Source: Xestospongia bergquistia
Taxonomy: Eukaryota > Porifera > Demospongiae > Haplosclerida > Petrosiidae
NCBI GenBank assembly: GCA_963965975.1
Contig: OZ014413.1
Location: 11,080,601-11,144,600 of the forward strand
Reading direction: 5' to 3'
DNA: 64,000 nt
Shown: piece by piece, positions 12,701-27,128 of the stretch
Position numbering within the stretch: position 1 is the stretch's first letter
Layout: each line of letters opens with the position of its first letter
Position numbers and translations under genes: made by a program
The notes under the pieces: generated by a model
What the model was told of the DNA's origin: nothing
The model's input: the letters and a program-made list of their open reading frames with translations, nothing else
The model's database searches: none

Positions 12701-15223
12701 CAAAGTATAATTTCACAACGAAGGGACTCTCAGTATCAACGTAGATCATCAAGTCAATCAATTAAATTGGATAGAAAAATATCTATGCAATCAATTAATA
12801 GTGATGTCTTTTCTGTTTTTACTCGACAATTCTCTAATTTCAATCTGGGTGACATTCCATCAATTGAAGATTCTCCTTTACCAAGTCCAAATTTAGACAA
12901 GACTGTCCCATTTAATGATGAGAATTTGAGTAAAGAAATCAAGATGAAGGATATAGAGACAGATGAAGACCCTTTGGTACAAGTCAAGTTTAAGGAGTTG
13001 TTAAAATTAAACAAACCAGATTGGTATCTTGTTATACCAGGTATTATCTTTACTGGTATCCAGGGAGTAGCATATGTTGTTCTAGCTGTTTTGTTTAGTG
13101 AAATGTTAGATGTAAGTTTATTCTTTACTGTATCAATATTATACGTAGTACAAACATTGATGTTGTCTAGATTTACAGCTCCACTGACAAAGATGACCTT
13201 TTGAGTAATGCTTCAAGATATGCACTTATTCTATTAGCATTAGCTATTTCTGCTTGTATAGTGCAATTTACAGCTGTGAGTGACCTCCCTTTTTTCTTTA
13301 ACTTCATATTTATTCAACTACAGGTCATCAATCTTGGATTTGCTGGAGAACGACTTACTGAACGATTACGCAAACAGATGTTTCAAGCTATGTTGAGACA
13401 AGATATGTCCTGGTTTGATAGACGTTCCAATTCTACTGGTGCTCTAACAACTCGTTTAGCTAATGATGCCTCTGAAATACAAGGAGTAAGTGATCTTACA
13501 AGTATTATTATCTTTTATTACTGTGTAGGTAACTGGTATCGAGTTGGGTTATGTTCTTCAGTTAGTATTTGGATCAATTGCTTCTATTATTGTTGCCTTT
13601 GAAGCTTCCTGGCTCTTGGATATAGTTTTTTTAATGTCTTTCCCATTGGCATCTTTAGGTACATTCATTCAGTTTCGTTCCATTCGTGGTCATTCTTTAA
13701 AAAATAAAGAACTCCTAGCTGAGAGTGGGAAGACAGCTACTGAAGCTATTGATAATATACGGACAGTTGCTTCTCTGGGAGCTGAGGACAAGTTTTATAA
13801 TCATTATAGTGAACTATTGAAGACTCCATTTATGTAAGTTCTTGACATGTAATATTGAAAACCTGTGGTATGGGTTTCAGTCTTATTTAATGCTCTTCTA
13901 TTAACAGATCTAATATGAAGGGTGTGTTTTTTAATGCACTTTTTTATGCCATATCACGAGGATCAATTTACTATATCTATGCTGCTGGGTTCAGTCTTGG
14001 TGCTTATCTAGTCATATCAGATCCTTCAACCATATATCATGCTAGTTATCAAGAAGTCTTGAGGTAGGACTAACAAACATTGAGAATAGGTAATGTACAC
14101 TAGTGTTCACTAATACCAAGTCTGTGATATTGATCACTAATAGAATGATAGCATTATATAACAATATTGTGTATAATATCTAATTATTTTATTTAATAGA
14201 ACCTATTATGCTATTGTGTTCACTGCTCTCTCTCTCGGACGTACTGCCTCATTTGCTCCTGATGCACAAAAGGCCAAATTATCTGCTAGTCGTATCTTCA
14301 CATTAGTTAATCGTTGTCCTGATATTGATAATTATAGTCAAGATGGAGAGAAACTTGTTAGTATATTAAATTATAATATGTTATTGTTAACTTGACTTTT
14401 ATATATTTACAGGATAAGACAAATGGATTTGTGGAAGTAAAAAATGTCCATTTTAATTATCCAGCTCGACCTGATGTACCAGTTTTAAAAGGTCTTAATG
14501 TCAATGTTAAACCTGGTGAGACATTGGCTCTTGTTGGACCTAGTGGGTGTGGCAAGAGTACTGTAGTTTCTCTTATTGAAAGATTTTATGATCCAATGGG
14601 TGGTAACCTCTCTTTAGAAAGTCATGATCTTCGAGATCTCAATATTCGTTGGTTAAGAAGTCAGATTGGTATTGTATCACAAGAACCTGTACTATTTGAT
14701 ACTTCTATTGCTGATAATATACGATATGGTGCTAATTTTAGAGAAGTGTCTGATGAAGAGGTTATTGAAGCAGCCAAAGCTGCTAATATTCACAATTTTA
14801 TTGAAACTTTGCCTCAGGTAAAGAATAATTTGTCTGTTAAGCTCACTAGACTTAGTTTTATTCTTTGATTGTTAGGGTTATGCTACCAATGTTGGATCTA
14901 AAGGAACACAGTTAAGTGGAGGTCAAAAACAACGTGTTGCTATAGCTCGAGCTTTAGTACGAGACCCTAAGATCTTGTTACTGGATGAAGCTACTTCAGC
15001 TCTTGACACAGAGAGTGAGAAAATAGTTCAAGAAGCTTTAGATAAAGCTAGAGAGGGAAGGACAAGTATTGTTATTGCTCATCGACTGTCTACAATTTAT
15101 AATTCCAACTGTATTGCTGTTATTCATAATGGTAGTGTTATAGAACAAGGAACACATTTAGAATTAATGACATTACAAGGTGCCTATTATCATCTTAATA
15201 CAGTCCAGAAAAAAGAAGAATAA
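9745..15223 (+). pseudogene. ABCB copy A2, inactivated
   Basis: The exon plan of the other copies is kept: 9745..9943, 10014..10068, 10122..10600, 10689..10860, 10979..11103, 11293..11409, 11465..11519, 11568..11681, 11731..11967, 12011..12578, 12630..13111, 13171..13275, 13324..13485, 13529..13833, 13908..14063, 14200..14356, 14413..14817, 14876..15223. Exon 1 is one base shorter than in A3 (a T lost near 9833), so the frame hits TAA at 9853. Exon 6 has AAA changed to TAA at 11333-11335 within TMD1. In NBD1 the Walker A reads GPSGCDKST because the glycine codon before the lysine became GAT at 11911. The other exons are open and splice sites look intact, so inactivation seems recent. A downstream ATG could bypass the first lesion but not the second. 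In-frame skipping of exon 6 would lose a membrane segment. Confidence 0.85.
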
Positions 15224-15432
15224 ACAGTTATTACTAGTTATTGTTGTTATTTAGAAAAATGTACACATTTTGAAAATTAATATTTTGATGTGTCAGAAGG
15301 AAACCAATGTATGTAATGGAATGATGATGTAATTAACAAGTGCAACTAATTAATGAAGAGGAGCCCTTGAACTTGAAAATCCTAGAATATTGTTTTTATA
15401 ATATTGTTTCTATAATAACAGTTAATGAAAAC

Positions 15433-18400
15433 ATGGAATTAGAGGACTCTAATGATATTGAAGTTGTACTGGAGGAGATAGATCAACAACAATCCACTGA
15501 TGAAGTGAAAGAGAAACCAGTTGCTGTATCAGTTGGTATTTTAAAGACAATGTCTTCCTATGAGACAGTTTTAAATGAGGTAGATGACCAAGAAGTGATA
15601 GAGGAGACTTCTCAAAGTAAAAGGAAAAAAAGGTCAGCATATAAACATTTTATTATATCAAGTTACTGTTTACCAGTGTGATAGTTGTATACTTTATTTA
15701 TTAATATTACAGGAACAAAGATACAAGATATACTGAAACTAAACAAGTTGTACCAGTTTGGTATCTGGTGAGTTATTTAAAGAAAGACAACTAACTATCA
15801 CTATATATTATTTTATTTAGTTTCGTTTTGCACAACCTTTTGATATTTTCATGATCATAGTTGGTAGTTTGATGGCTATAGTAGCTGGTGTCATTGTCCC
15901 CTGTGGTCTTCTGTTGCTAGGTGGCATCATTGACAATTTTATCTCATATGATATTGGACAGCAACTATTAACATCCAATACTACATCAACTGTACTTGAT
16001 AATCAAACTTATTTTTGTAATGTCAGTACAGATGACTCTTCTTCAAACATACAGAGATATTTGCTCTCCCAAGACAGTAAAAAAGAACTACAACAATCAA
16101 TAGCTCTGTATTCATATTATTATATTGGACTTGGAACTGGTCTATTTCTAAGTATTTTTATTGCTAACAGGTTTTGGAATTTCAGTGCTTACCGTCAAAC
16201 TCGTCGAATGAGGCTTGCTTTCTTTCATTCTATAATATATCAAAATATTGGTTGGTTTGATGTTAATTCATCAGCAGAATTAAACACACGTCTAGCTGAG
16301 TAAGTTATTAATTCAATTATTAATTACTAATGAGTTTTGTTATTACATTAGAAGTAATAAGTAATTAAAAATTACTTAATTTTTGAAAAATATTCTTACA
16401 GATTATTACACTGTATTAATTATAATATTTACAGTCTCAAAGTCTCTAACAATATTAAGTTTATTGTATCAAATTTTCAAGTGTTAACATGATCAATACA
16501 GCTGGATTATTTAGAACATTATTAAATGTATTAATATTTTCTTCTTTAGTGATATAGAAAAGATCCAAGCTGGTATAGGAGACAAATTAGCTATATTTAT
16601 AGAACATTTCTCTACTTTTCTAACTGGCTTTGTTATTGCTTTTATTACAAATTGGAAACTAGCACTTGTTGTTGGAATCTTGTTACCAATATTGTCATTT
16701 TTGGCAGCTGCAACTGCTAAGGTATAATTGATAACAGCTACATATACAAATTATTACCATACTTATAAATGAAGTATTGTATATTTTATAGGATGTAGTA
16801 TATATCAAGAGATATTATTTTGATATTACTCATATTTAGATTATAGCTACATTTACAGTGAGAGAACAGAATTCATATGCATCAGCTGGTGCTGTAGCAG
16901 AAGAAGTTCTGTCTTCCATTAAAACTGTTGTAGCTTTTGGAGGAGAAAATAAGGAGATAGACAGGTAAATGTATGAATAATGTCTTGTAATAAATTTAAC
17001 CCTTACTTCATTTAAAATCAATTACAGTCAAAATTAAGGATCTTCCATTCTAAGATTACTACAATAATTCACCATAGTATTATATTGTACTGTTGTATCT
17101 TTGTATTATAATTATTGAAGTTTGTTCATGATTATTATTATTACTATTATTATTATTATTATCTTTCATGGATATATCTACACATATATTTTTAATATAT
17201 TATTATAGTTGCTCATTTATTTGTTAACTTATTTGTTTTCTTTTGTTTGTTTGTTTATTTACTCTTTCTCTCTTTATTAGATACACTACAAAACTCAAAA
17301 AAGCTAAGAGAGAAGGTCTTAAAAAAACACTTTTCATGTCATGTATCACTGGAATATTCAATTTTATCTTTATTTCTATTTATGCTCTTGGATTTTGGTA
17401 AATATATCAATGTTATATATATAATTTATATTTCTCCTCCTCTTTACTATAGGTATGGAGCAGTGCTCATAGGAAACTGTGAACTGGGACCTGGTGACGT
17501 AGTGATTGTAAGTAATATTTAAAATGTTGCCATAATTAGGAAATAATATTTGCAGGTGTTGTTTGCTGTGGTTACTGGAGGTGTTGCTTTAGGAAATGCT
17601 CTACCTGAGTTAGAGACATTTGCCTTAGCTCTTGGATCAGCTACAGCTGTTTTTGCTGTTATTGATAAAGTAATTATATTGTGATTTATTATTATTGTTA
17701 ATTATTTTATTGTTTATAGCAATCAGAAATTGATGCTTCTTCAAATGATGGAGAGAAACTGGAAGTACTTGAAGGAAATATTGAATTTAAAGATATCATT
17801 TTTAATTATCCTGCTCGACCAGATGTACAAGTATTAAATGGATTAGATCTGACAATTAGAACAGGACAGACGGTAGCTCTAGTTGGTCCTAGTGGGTGTG
17901 GTAAAAGTACTGTTGTCCAGTTGTTACAAAGATTCTATAATCCATTAGCAGGACTGGTAAGTTTAATATCATTACTCTAACCTTTAAAATATTTTATAGA
18001 TTACTGTGGATGGACACAATATGAATACTCTTAATCTAAAGTGGCTTCGTTCTAATATTGGAGTTGTATCTCAAGAACCTGTCCTATTTGATACCACTAT
18101 TGCTGAAAATATACGTTATGGAAGAGAAGATGCCACTATGGCAGACATTGAAGCTGCAGCCATAGCAGCTAATGCTCATAACTTTATCTCTGAATTACCT
18201 GATGGTTATAATACTCTAGTTGGTGAGAAAGGAACACAGCTAAGTGGAGGTCAAAAACAACGTATTGCTATAGCTCGAGCTTTAGTACGAGACCCCAAGA
18301 TCTTGTTACTTGATGAAGCTACTTCAGCTCTTGACACAGAGAGTGAGAAAATAGTTCAAGAAGCTTTAGATAAAGCTAGAAAGGGAAGGACCACCATTGT

Positions 18401-21216
18401 TATTGCTCATCGACTGTCTACTATTCAAACAGCTGACGTAATAGCTAGTATAGAAAATGGTCATGTTGTTGAGATGGGTACTCATGAAGACCTTATGAAG
18501 AACCAAGGACTTTATTATGATCTTGTAATGGCACAAACTATTGAAGAAGAAGAAGAGAAAAGGACAGGTTAGGAGATATTTTAAGTATTTAACTTAATTT
18601 GATTTTTGTTATTGGAAGATTTTTTGTCTGAATTTAAAGTAGCTGTTCGACGTGAAAGTAAGCATTTCTTTAGACGTCAGCAAACTTGTCAAAATATAAT
18701 TTCACAACGAAGGGACTTTCTGTATCAACGTAGATCATCAAGTCAATCAATTAAATTGGATAGAAAAATATCTATGCAATCAATTAATAGTGATGTCTTT
18801 TCTGTTTTTACTCGACAATTCTCTCATTTCAATCTGAGTGACATTCCAGTAATTGAAGATTCTCCTTTACCAAGTTCAAATTTAGACAAGACTGTCCAGT
18901 TTGATGATGAGAATATGAGTAAAGAAATCAAGATGAAGGATATAGAGACAGATGAAGACCCTTTGGTACAAGTCAAGTTTAAGGAGTTATTAAAATTAGA
19001 CATACCAGATTGGTATCTTGTTATACCTGGTATTATTTTTACTGGTATCCAGGGAGTAGCATATGTTGTTCTAGCTGTTTTGTTTAGTGAAATGTTAGAT
19101 GTAAGTTTATTCTTTATATTTACTGTATCAACATTATATAGTACTAAATATTGATGTTGTCTAGGTTTACAGCTCCACTGACAAAGATGACCTTTTGAGT
19201 AATGCTTCAAGATATGCACTTATTCTATTAGCATTAGCTATCTTTGAATGTATAGCCCAATTTACAGCTGTGAGTGACCTCCCTTTTTTCTTTAGCTTCA
19301 TATTTATTCAACTACAGGTCATCACTCTTGGATTTGCTGGAGAACGACTCACTGAACGATTACGTACACAGATGTTTCAAGCTATGTTGAGACAGGATAT
19401 GTCCTGGTTTGATAGACGTTCCAATTCTACTGGTGCTCTAACAACTCGTTTAGCTAATGATGCCTCTGAAATACAAGGAGTAAGTGATCTTACAAGTATT
19501 ATTATTTTTTATTACTGTGTAGGTAACTGGTATCAAGTTGGGTTATGTTCTTCAGTTAATATTTGCATTAATTGTTTCTATCATTGTTGCCTTTGAAGCT
19601 TCCTGGCTCTTGGCTATAGTTTTTTTAATGTCTTTCCCATTGGCATCTTTGGGTACATTCATTCAGTTTCGTTCCATTCGTGGTCGTTCTATCAAAAATA
19701 AAGAACTCCTAGCTGAGAGTGGGAAGACAGCTACTGAAGCTATTGATAATATACGGACAGTTGCTTCTCTGGGAGTTGAGGACAAGTTTTATAATCATTA
19801 TAGTGAACTATTGAAGCCTCCATTTAAGTAAGTTCATGACATGTAATATTGAAAACCTGTGGTATGGGTTTCAGTCTTATTTAATACTCTTCTATTTACA
19901 GATCTAATATGAAGGGTGTGTTTTTTAATGCACTTATTTATGCCATATCTCAAGGATCAATTTACTATATCTATGCTGCTGGGTTCAATCTTGGTGCTTA
20001 TCTAGTCATATCAGATCCTTCAGCCATATATCATGCTAGTTATCAAGAAGTCTTGAGGTAGGACTAACAAACATTGAGTGTATAGGTAATGTACACTAGT
20101 GTTCACTAATACCAAGTCTGTGATATTGATCACTAATAGAATGATAGCATTATATAACAATATTGTGTGTAATATTTAAATGTTAATTTATTTAATAGAA
20201 CCTATTATGCTATTATATTTACTGCCCTCATCATTGGACGTGCTACCTCATTTGCTCCTGATGCACAAAAGGCCAAATTATCTGCTAGTCGTATCTTCAC
20301 ATTAGTTAATCGTTGTCCTGATATTGATAATTATAGTCAAGATGGAGAGAAACTTGTTAGTATATTAAATTATAATATGTGATTGTCAACTTCGCTCTTG
20401 TACACTTACAGGATAAGACAAATGGATTTGTGGAAGTAAAAAATGTCCATTTCAGTTATCCTGCTCGTCCTGATGTACCAGTTTTACAAGGTCTTAATGT
20501 CAATGTTAAACCTGGTGAGACATTGGCTCTTGTTGGACCTAGTGGGTGTGGCAAGAGTACTGTAGTTTCTCTTATTGAAAGATTTTATGATCCAATGGGT
20601 GGTAACCTCTCTTTAGAAAGTCATGATCTTCGAGATCTCAATATTCGTTGGTTAAGAAGTCAGATTGGTATTGTATCACAAGAACCTGTATTATTTGATA
20701 CTTCTATTGCTGATAATATACGTTATGGTGCTAATTTTAGAGAAGTGTCTGATGAAGAGGTTATTGAAGCAGCCAAAGCTGCTAATATTCACAATTTTAT
20801 TGAAACTTTGCCTCAGGTAAAGAGTACTTTGTGTGTTAAACTCACTAGTTTAATTCTTTGATTGTTAGGGTTATGCTACCAATGTTGGATCTAAAGGAAC
20901 ACAGCTAAGTGGAGGTCAAAAACAACGTATTGCTATAGCTCGAGCTTTAGTAAGAGACCCTAAGATCTTGTTACTGGATGAAGCTACTTCAGCTCTTGAC
21001 ACAGAGAGTGAGAAAATAGTTCAAGAAGCTTTAGATAAAGCTAGAGAGGGAAGGACAAGTATTGTCATTGCTCATCGACTGTCTACAATTTATAATTCCA
21101 ACTGTATTGCTGTTATTCATAATGGTAGTGTTATAGAACAAGGAACACATTTAGAATTAATGAGATTACAAGGTGCCTATTATCATCTTAATACAGTCCA
21201 GAAAAAAGAAGAATAA
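15433..21216 (+). CDS. ABCB full transporter, copy A3
   Basis: Eighteen exons give 1413 residues: 15433..15632, 15713..15767, 15821..16299, 16550..16721, 16840..16964, 17281..17397, 17453..17507, 17556..17669, 17720..17956, 18000..18567, 18619..19100, 19165..19269, 19318..19479, 19523..19827, 19902..20057, 20199..20355, 20412..20816, 20869..21216. Exon lengths match A2 apart from its deletion. Both NBDs have complete Walker A (GPSGCGKST), LSGGQ and Walker B ([12 protein letters not shown]). TMD1 has sequons in the first outer loop (NQTYFCNVS). The linker is rich in RRxS-type motifs such as RRES and RRSS, reminiscent of the phosphorylated linker of P-glycoprotein; actual phosphorylation is inference. 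Start chosen at ATGGAATTAGAGG, shared with A2. The 209-base spacer to A2 must hold its promoter unless copies are co-transcribed. Confidence 0.9.
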
Positions 21217-21513
21217 AAGTACTTATTACTAGTTATTATTAGTTATAAGTAGTTATTACAGTTATTATTTGCTAGTTTATGAGTTATTGTTATATATATA
21301 TATATAATATAGTATGATAGTTTTCTTATTTTTTAAATGTTTTGTTTTTAAACATTTAACGTTTAGTGTTTTTGATAAGTTTGAAGTTTAAAGACAAAAA
21401 TGGTACACATGTTAATAATTGGTATTTTGTGTGTCAAGTAGGAAATTAAGATATCTAATGTAATTAATAAATGTATGAAGAAGGAAAACTTACTCAAAAC
21501 TTATTTCTACAAC
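21217..21513. other. Spacer A3-A4
   Basis: AT-rich spacer with a short (AT)n run near 21291-21306. Its last ~140 bases are nearly identical to the end of the A4-A5 spacer and differ from the A1-A2 and A2-A3 spacers. It probably holds the A4 promoter and 5' leader. Confidence 0.5.
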
Positions 21514-24500
21514 ATGGCATTGGAAGTTGTACTGGAAGAAATAGATCAACAACCATCCACTGATGAAGTGAAAGAGAAACCAGTTGCTGTACCAGTTGGT
21601 ATTTTAAAGACAATGTCTTCCTATGAGACAGTTTTAAATGAGGTAGATGACCAAGAAGTGATAGAGGAGACTTCTCAAAGTAAAAGGAAAAAAAGGTCAG
21701 CATATAAACATTTTATTAGATCAAGTTACTGTTTACCAGTGTGATAGTTGTATACTTTATTTATTAATATTACAGGAACAAAGATACAAGATATACTGAA
21801 ACTAAACAAGTTGTACCAGTTTGGTATCTGGTGAGTTATTTAAAGAAAGACAACTAACTATAACTAAATATTATTTTATTTAGTTTCGTTTTGCACAACC
21901 TTTTGATATTTTCATGATCATAGTTGGTAGTTTGATGGCTACAGTAGCTGGTATCATTGGCTCCTATCAGTTGCTGTTGCTAGGTGACATCATTGACAAT
22001 TTTATCTCATATGATATTGGACAGCAACTATTAACAACCAATACTACATCAACTGTACTGGATAATCAAACTTATTTTTGTAATGTCAGTACAGATGACT
22101 CTTCTTCAAACATACAGAGATATTTGCTCTCCCAAGACAGTGAAAAAGAACTACAACAAACAATAGCTCTGTATTCATATTATTATATTGGACTCGGAAA
22201 TGGTCTATTTCTAAGTATTTTTATTGCTAACATGTTTTGGAATTTCAGTGCTTACCGTCAAACTCGTCGAATGAGGCTTGCTTTCTTTCATTCTATAATA
22301 TATCAAAATATTGGTTGGTTTGATGTTAATTCATCAGCAGAATTAAACACACGTCTAGCTGAGTAAGTTATTAATTCAATTATTAATAATCACTAAATAA
22401 TTTTGTTATTATATTAAAAAAATATTCTTACAGATTATTAAACTGTATTAATTATTATAATGTTTACAGTGTCAAAGTCCATGTCAATATTAAGTTGATT
22501 GTATAGAATTTGCAGATGTTAGTTAACATGATCAATACAGCTGGATTATTTAGAACATTATTAAATCTATTAATATTTTCTTCTTTAGTGATATAGAAAA
22601 GATCCAAGCTGGTATAGGAGACAAATTGGCTATATTTATAATGCAATTTTCCACTTTTCTAACTGGCTTTGTTATTGCTTTCATTACAAATTGGAAACTA
22701 GCACTTGTTGTTGGAATCATGTTACCAATATTGTCATTTTTGGCAGCTGCAACTGCTAAGGTATAATTGATAACAGCTACATATACAAATTATTACCATA
22801 TTTATAAATGAAGTATTGTATATTTTATAGGATGTAGTATATATCAAGAGATATTATTTTGATTTTACTCATATTTAGATTATAGCAACATTTACAGTGA
22901 GAGAACAGAATTCATATGCATCAGCTGGTGCTGTAGCAGAAGAAGTTCTGTCTTCCATTAAAACTGTTGTAGCTTTTGGAGGAGAACATAAGGAGATAGA
23001 CAGGTAAATGTATGAATAATATCTTGTAATAAATTTAACCCTTAAATCATTTTTTCAATCTTAGATTACTACAGTAGTTCACTATATTGTTATATTGTAC
23101 TAGTATTGTTGTAGTTGTATTATAATATTGATTCATGGACATGTAGTACACATAGTTGTCTGGGTTTATTTTTATTCTTTCTATCTTTATTAGGTTCATT
23201 ACAAAACTCAAAAAAGCTAAGAATGAAGGTCTTAAAAAAGCATTTTTCATGTCATGTATCACTGGAATATTGCATTTTATCTTTACTTCTGTTTATGCTC
23301 TTGGGTTTTGGTAAATATATCAATATTATATATATAATTTATATTTCTCCTCCTCTTTACTATAGGTATGGAGCAGTGCTCATAGGAAACTGTGAACTGA
23401 GACCTGGTCATGTAGTGACAGTAAGTAATATTCAAAATGTTGCCATAATTAGGAAATAATATTTGCAGGTGTTGTTTACTGTGGTTACTGGAGGTGTTGC
23501 TTTAGGAAATGCTCTACCTGAGTTAGAGACATTTGCCTTAGCTCTTGGATCAGCTACAGCTGTTTTTGCTGTTATTGATAAAGTAATTATATTGTGATTT
23601 ATTATTATTGTTAATTATTTTATTGTTTATAGCAATCAGAAATTGATGCTTCTTCAAATGACGGAGAGAAACTGGAAGTACTTGAAGGAAATATTGAATT
23701 TAAAGATGTCATTTTTAATTATCCTGCTCGACCAGATGTGCAAGTATTAAATGGATTAGATCTGACAATTAGAACAGGACAGACAGTAGCTCTAGTTGGT
23801 CCTAGTGGGTGTGGTAAAAGTACTGTTGTCCAGTTGTTACAAAGATTCTATAATCCATTAGCAGGACTGGTAAGTTTAATATCATTACTCTAACCTTTAA
23901 AATATTTTATAGATTACTGTGGATGGACACAATATTAATACTCTTAATCTAAAGTGGCTTCGTTCTAATATTGGAGTTGTATCTCAAGAACCTGTCCTAT
24001 TTGATACCACTATTGCTGAAAATATACATTATGGAAGAGAAGATGCCACTATGGCAGACATTGAAGCTGCTGCCATAGCTGCTAATGCTCATAACTTTAT
24101 CTCTGAATTACCTGATGGTTATAATACTCTAGTTGGTGAGAAAGGAACACAGCTAAGTGGAGGTCAAAAACAACGTATTGCTATAGCTCGAGCTTTACTA
24201 CAAGACCCTAAGATCTTGTTACTTGATGAAGCTACTTCAGCTCTAGACACAGAGAGTGAGAAAATAGTTCAAGAAGCTTTAGATAAAGCTAGAAAGGGAA
24301 GGACCACCATTGTTATTGCTCATCGACTGTCTACTATTCAAACAGCTGACATAATAGCTAGTATAGAAAATGGTCATGTTGTTGAGATGGGTACTCATAA
24401 AGACCTTATGAAGAACCAAGGACTTTATTATGATCTTGTAATGGCACAAACTATTGAAGAAGAAGAAGAGAAAAGAACAGGTTAGGAGATATTTTAAGTA

Positions 24501-27128
24501 TTTAACTTAATTTGATTTTTGTTATTTGAAGATTCTTTGTCTGAATTTAAAGTGGCTGTTCGACGTGGAAGTAAGCGCTCCTTAAGACGTCAACAAACTC
24601 GTCAAAGTATAATTTCACAACGAAGGGACTCTCAGTATCAACGTAGATCATCAAGTCAATCAATTAAATTGGATAGAAAAATATCTATGCAATCAATTAA
24701 TAGTGATGTCTTTTCTCTTTTTACTCGACAATTCTCTAATTTCAATCTGGGTGACATTCCATCAATTGAAGATTCTCCTTTATCAAGTTCAAATTTAGAC
24801 AAGACTGTCCAGTTTGATTATGAGAATTTGAGTAAAGAAATCAAGATGAAGGATATAGAGACAGATGAAGACCCTTTGGTACAAGTCAAGTTTAAGGAGT
24901 TGTTAAAATTAAACAAACCAGATTGGTATCTTGTTATACCAGGTATTATCTTTACTGGTATCCAGGGAGTAACATATGTTGTTCTAGCTGTTTTGTTTAG
25001 TGAAATGTTAGATGTAAGTTTATTCTTTACTGTATCAATATTATACATGGTACTAAACATCAATGCTATCTAGATTTACAGTTCCACTGACAAAGATGAC
25101 CTTTTGAGTAATGGTTCAAGATATGCACTATATCTAGTAATACTAGCTATCTCTGCTGGTGTAATCCAATTTATGAGCGTGAGCGACCTTGCCCTTTTTC
25201 TTTAGCCTTATATTTTTCCACTACAGGTAGCTACTCTAGGATTTGCTGGAGAACGACTCACTGAACGATTACGCAAACAGATGTTTCAAGCTATGTTGAG
25301 ACAAGATATGTCCTGGTTTGATAGACGTTCCAATTCTACTGGTGCTCTAACAACTCGTTTAGCTAATGATGCCTCTGAAATACAAGGAGTAAGTGATCTT
25401 ACAAAGTGTTATTTTATTATCTTTTATTATTGTGTAGGTAACTGGTATCAAGTTGGGTTATGTTCTTCAGTTAGTATTTGGATTAATTGCTTCTATTATT
25501 TTTGCCTTTGAAGCTTCCTGGCTCTTGTCTATAGTTTTTTTAATGTCTTTCCCATTGGCATCTTTAAGTATGTTCATTCAGTTTCGTTCCATTCGTGGTC
25601 GTTCTATCAAAAATAAAGAACTCCTAGCTGAGAGTGGGAAGACAGCTACTGAAGCTATTGATAATATACGGACAGTTGCTTCTCTGGGAGCTGAGGACAA
25701 GTTTTATAATCATTATAGTAAACTACTGAAGCCTCCATTTAAGTAAGTTCATGACATGTAATATTGAAAACCAGTGGTATGGGTTTCAATCTTATTTAAT
25801 AATCTTCTATTAACAGATCTAATATGAAGGGTGTTTTTTTTCATGCTCTTATTTATGCCATATCTCAAGGATTAGTTTACTATGTCTATGCTGCTGGGTT
25901 CAGTCTTGGTGCTTATCTAGTCATATCAGATCCTTCAACCATATATCATGCTAGTTATCAAGAAGTCTTGAGGTAGGACTAACAAACATTGAGTGTATAG
26001 GTAATGTACACTAGTGTTCACTAATACCAAGTCTGTGATATTGATCACTAATAGAATGATAGCATTATATAACAATATTGTGTATAATATTTAATTATTT
26101 TATTTAATAGAACCTATTATGCTATTGTGTTTACTGCCTTCCTCATTGGACGTGCTATCTCATTTGCTCCTGATGCACAAAAGGCCAAATTATCTGCTAG
26201 TCGTATCTTCACATTAGTTAATCGTTGTCCTGATATTGATAATTATAGTCAAGATGGAGAGAAACTTGTTAGTATATTAAATTATAATATGTTATTGTCA
26301 ACTTCACTCTTGTACACTTACAGGATAAGACAAATGGATTTGTGGAAGTAAAAAATGTCCATTTTAATTATCCAGCTCGACCTGATGTACCAGTTTTACA
26401 AGGTCTTAATGTCAATGTTAAACCTGGTGAGACATTGGCTCTTGTTGGACCTAGTGGGTGTGGCAAGAGTACTGTAGTTTCTCTTATTGAAAGATTTTAT
26501 GATCCAATGGGTGGTAACCTCTCTTTAGAAAGTCATGATCTTCGAGATCTCAATATTCGTTGGTTAAGAAGTCAGATTGGTATTGTATCACAAGAACCTG
26601 TATTATTTGATACTTCTATTGCTGATAATATACGTTATGGTGCTAATTTTAGAGAAGTGTCTGATGAAGAGGTTATTGAAGCAGCCAAAGCTGCTAATAT
26701 TCACAATTTTATTGAAACTTTGCCTCAGGTAAAGAATACTTTGTGTGTTAAACTCACTAGTTTAATTCTTTGATTGTTAGGGTTATGCTACCAATGTTGG
26801 ATCTAAAGGAACACAGCTAAGTGGAGGTCAAAAACAACGTATTGCTATAGCTCGAGCTTTAGTACGAGACCCTAAGATCTTGTTACTTGATGAAGCTACT
26901 TCAGCTCTAGACACAGAGAGTGAGAAAATAGTTCAAGAAGCTTTAGACAAAGCTAGAGAGGGAAGGACAAGTATTGTTATTGCTCATCGATTGTCTACAA
27001 TTTATAATTCCAACTGTATTGCTGTTATTCATAATGGTAGTGTTATAGAACAAGGAACACATTCAGAATTAATGAGATTACAAGGTGCCTATTATCATCT
27101 TAATACAGTCCAGAAAAAAGAAGAGTAA
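21514..27128 (+). CDS. ABCB full transporter, copy A4
   Basis: Eighteen exons give 1407 residues: 21514..21695, 21776..21830, 21884..22362, 22589..22760, 22879..23003, 23194..23310, 23366..23420, 23469..23582, 23633..23869, 23913..24480, 24532..25013, 25074..25178, 25227..25388, 25438..25742, 25817..25972, 26111..26267, 26324..26728, 26781..27128. All NBD motifs are intact in both halves. The start could also be the in-frame ATG at 21475, adding 13 residues; 21514 is preferred because it aligns with the start of A1. NBD1 reads ALLQDPK after the signature motif, as in A2, while A1, A3 and A5 read ALVRDPK. TMD1 differs from its neighbours in the first outer helix region ([10 protein letters not shown]). 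The role is presumably ATP-driven export of hydrophobic compounds. Confidence 0.9.
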
